8,080 nt of DNA from Rhodobacterales bacterium UBA3089 (GTDB lineage Bacteria; Pseudomonadota; Alphaproteobacteria; Rhodobacterales; Rhodobacteraceae), in contig DFBD01000176.1 of the NCBI GenBank assembly GCA_002367255.1, positions 6,068-14,147 on the forward strand, written 5' to 3'. Position 1 is the stretch's first letter. Every line of letters begins with the position of its first letter. The translations under genes were made by a program, and so were the position numbers. Positions 7,873-8,080 of this stretch are shown here, piece after piece. The notes below the pieces were generated by a model. That model saw nothing but the letters and a program-made list of their open reading frames with translations. It did not search any database and had not been told where the DNA came from.

Positions 7873-8080
7873 TTTTGTGAATATCCGTGTGTGTGGGTGA
7901 AGGCGACCTTGAAGGCGGCCTGTTTTTCGTCGTCGGCTTCGATTTGGTTGATGGTTTTCCATTCGTCATAGGGCATGCCGTGAACATGTTCACGCGCGGC
8001 GTCTTTGGTCATTTCGATCCCACGTTCATTTGCGGCCTCCATATACCAGCGGCTTAGGCAGTTACGGCAAAAGCCCGTCA
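7869..8080 (-). CDS. DUF1244 family protein, C-terminal part (5' end outside window)
   Basis: An open minus-strand frame enters from the right edge and ends in TGA at 7869-7871, giving 69 visible residues. It begins TGFCRNCLSRWYMEAANERG, followed by TKDAAREHVHGMPYDEW at about 24-40, which I recognise as the conserved core of the DUF1244 family common in alphaproteobacteria. Full members are about 100 residues, so about 30 N-terminal residues are missing. The CRNC pair suggests metal binding or a redox role, but no function is established. The tail is polar and includes THTHG. Its stop overlaps the znuA start by 4 bases (ATGA), so it is upstream in the same operon. The family call is from recall of the motif. 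Confidence 0.82.
   Translation of the reverse strand, partial: TGFCRNCLSRWYMEAANERGIEMTKDAAREHVHGMPYDEWKTINQIEADDEKQAAFKVAFTHTHGYSQK

Noticed and set aside
7873..7962. N-terminal extension of znuA by 30 residues
   Set aside because: It would put a basic, polar stretch before a clear signal peptide and overlaps the DUF1244 gene in another frame. The ATG at 7872 with the ATGA overlap is far more plausible.
7667..7993. Minus-strand open frame of 108 codons over the znuA/DUF1244 junction
   Set aside because: It is out of frame with both real genes, Pro/Arg/Lys/Thr-rich and without family character; DUF1244 and ZnuA explain the region.

Overview
The window looks like chromosomal DNA of an alphaproteobacterium, most likely Rhodobacterales (Roseobacter-like). 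The evidence is the atpA-atpG-atpD-atpC order with no b, c or a subunit genes between them, an H-type lectin gene directly after atpC, a 338-residue ribose-phosphate pyrophosphokinase longer than the ~315-residue enterobacterial form, and a DUF1244 protein. This assignment rests on recognising protein families by eye, not on a database search.

Layout. Bases 1-3006 (+) are the 3' part of the F1 ATP synthase operon: the end of atpA, then complete atpG, atpD and atpC, each with its own Shine-Dalgarno and short spacing (28, 17 and 15 bases). A strong intrinsic terminator follows at 3026-3068. Next comes a short AT-rich gap with a tandem repeat, then a small cytoplasmic H-type lectin-domain gene (3133-3480, +). 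Its stop codon overlaps the stop codon of the convergent prs gene (3477-4493, -). Prs makes PRPP for nucleotide, histidine and tryptophan synthesis. A 121-base divergent spacer separates prs from an alpha/beta hydrolase gene (4615-5430, +). The hydrolase runs 21 bases into the 3' end of a four-gene minus-strand cluster.

The minus-strand cluster, in transcription order, is a DUF1244 gene (cut by the window's right edge), znuA (periplasmic zinc-binding protein of an ABC importer), ycgN (cysteine-cluster protein) and ltaE (PLP-dependent threonine aldolase). The joints are an ATGA overlap, a 39-base gap and a TAAATG abutment, so the four are probably co-transcribed and partly translationally coupled. 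No znuB, znuC or zur is in view.

Overall this is a compact housekeeping region. I see no mobile element, CRISPR array, tRNA, rRNA, phage gene or clear defence system. The points most worth a second look are the unexplained lectin gene beside the ATP synthase operon, znuA in an operon with cysteine-rich and PLP proteins rather than with znuBC, the terminator-like hairpin inside the end of the hydrolase gene, and a repeated composite motif in the prs/hydrolase spacer.
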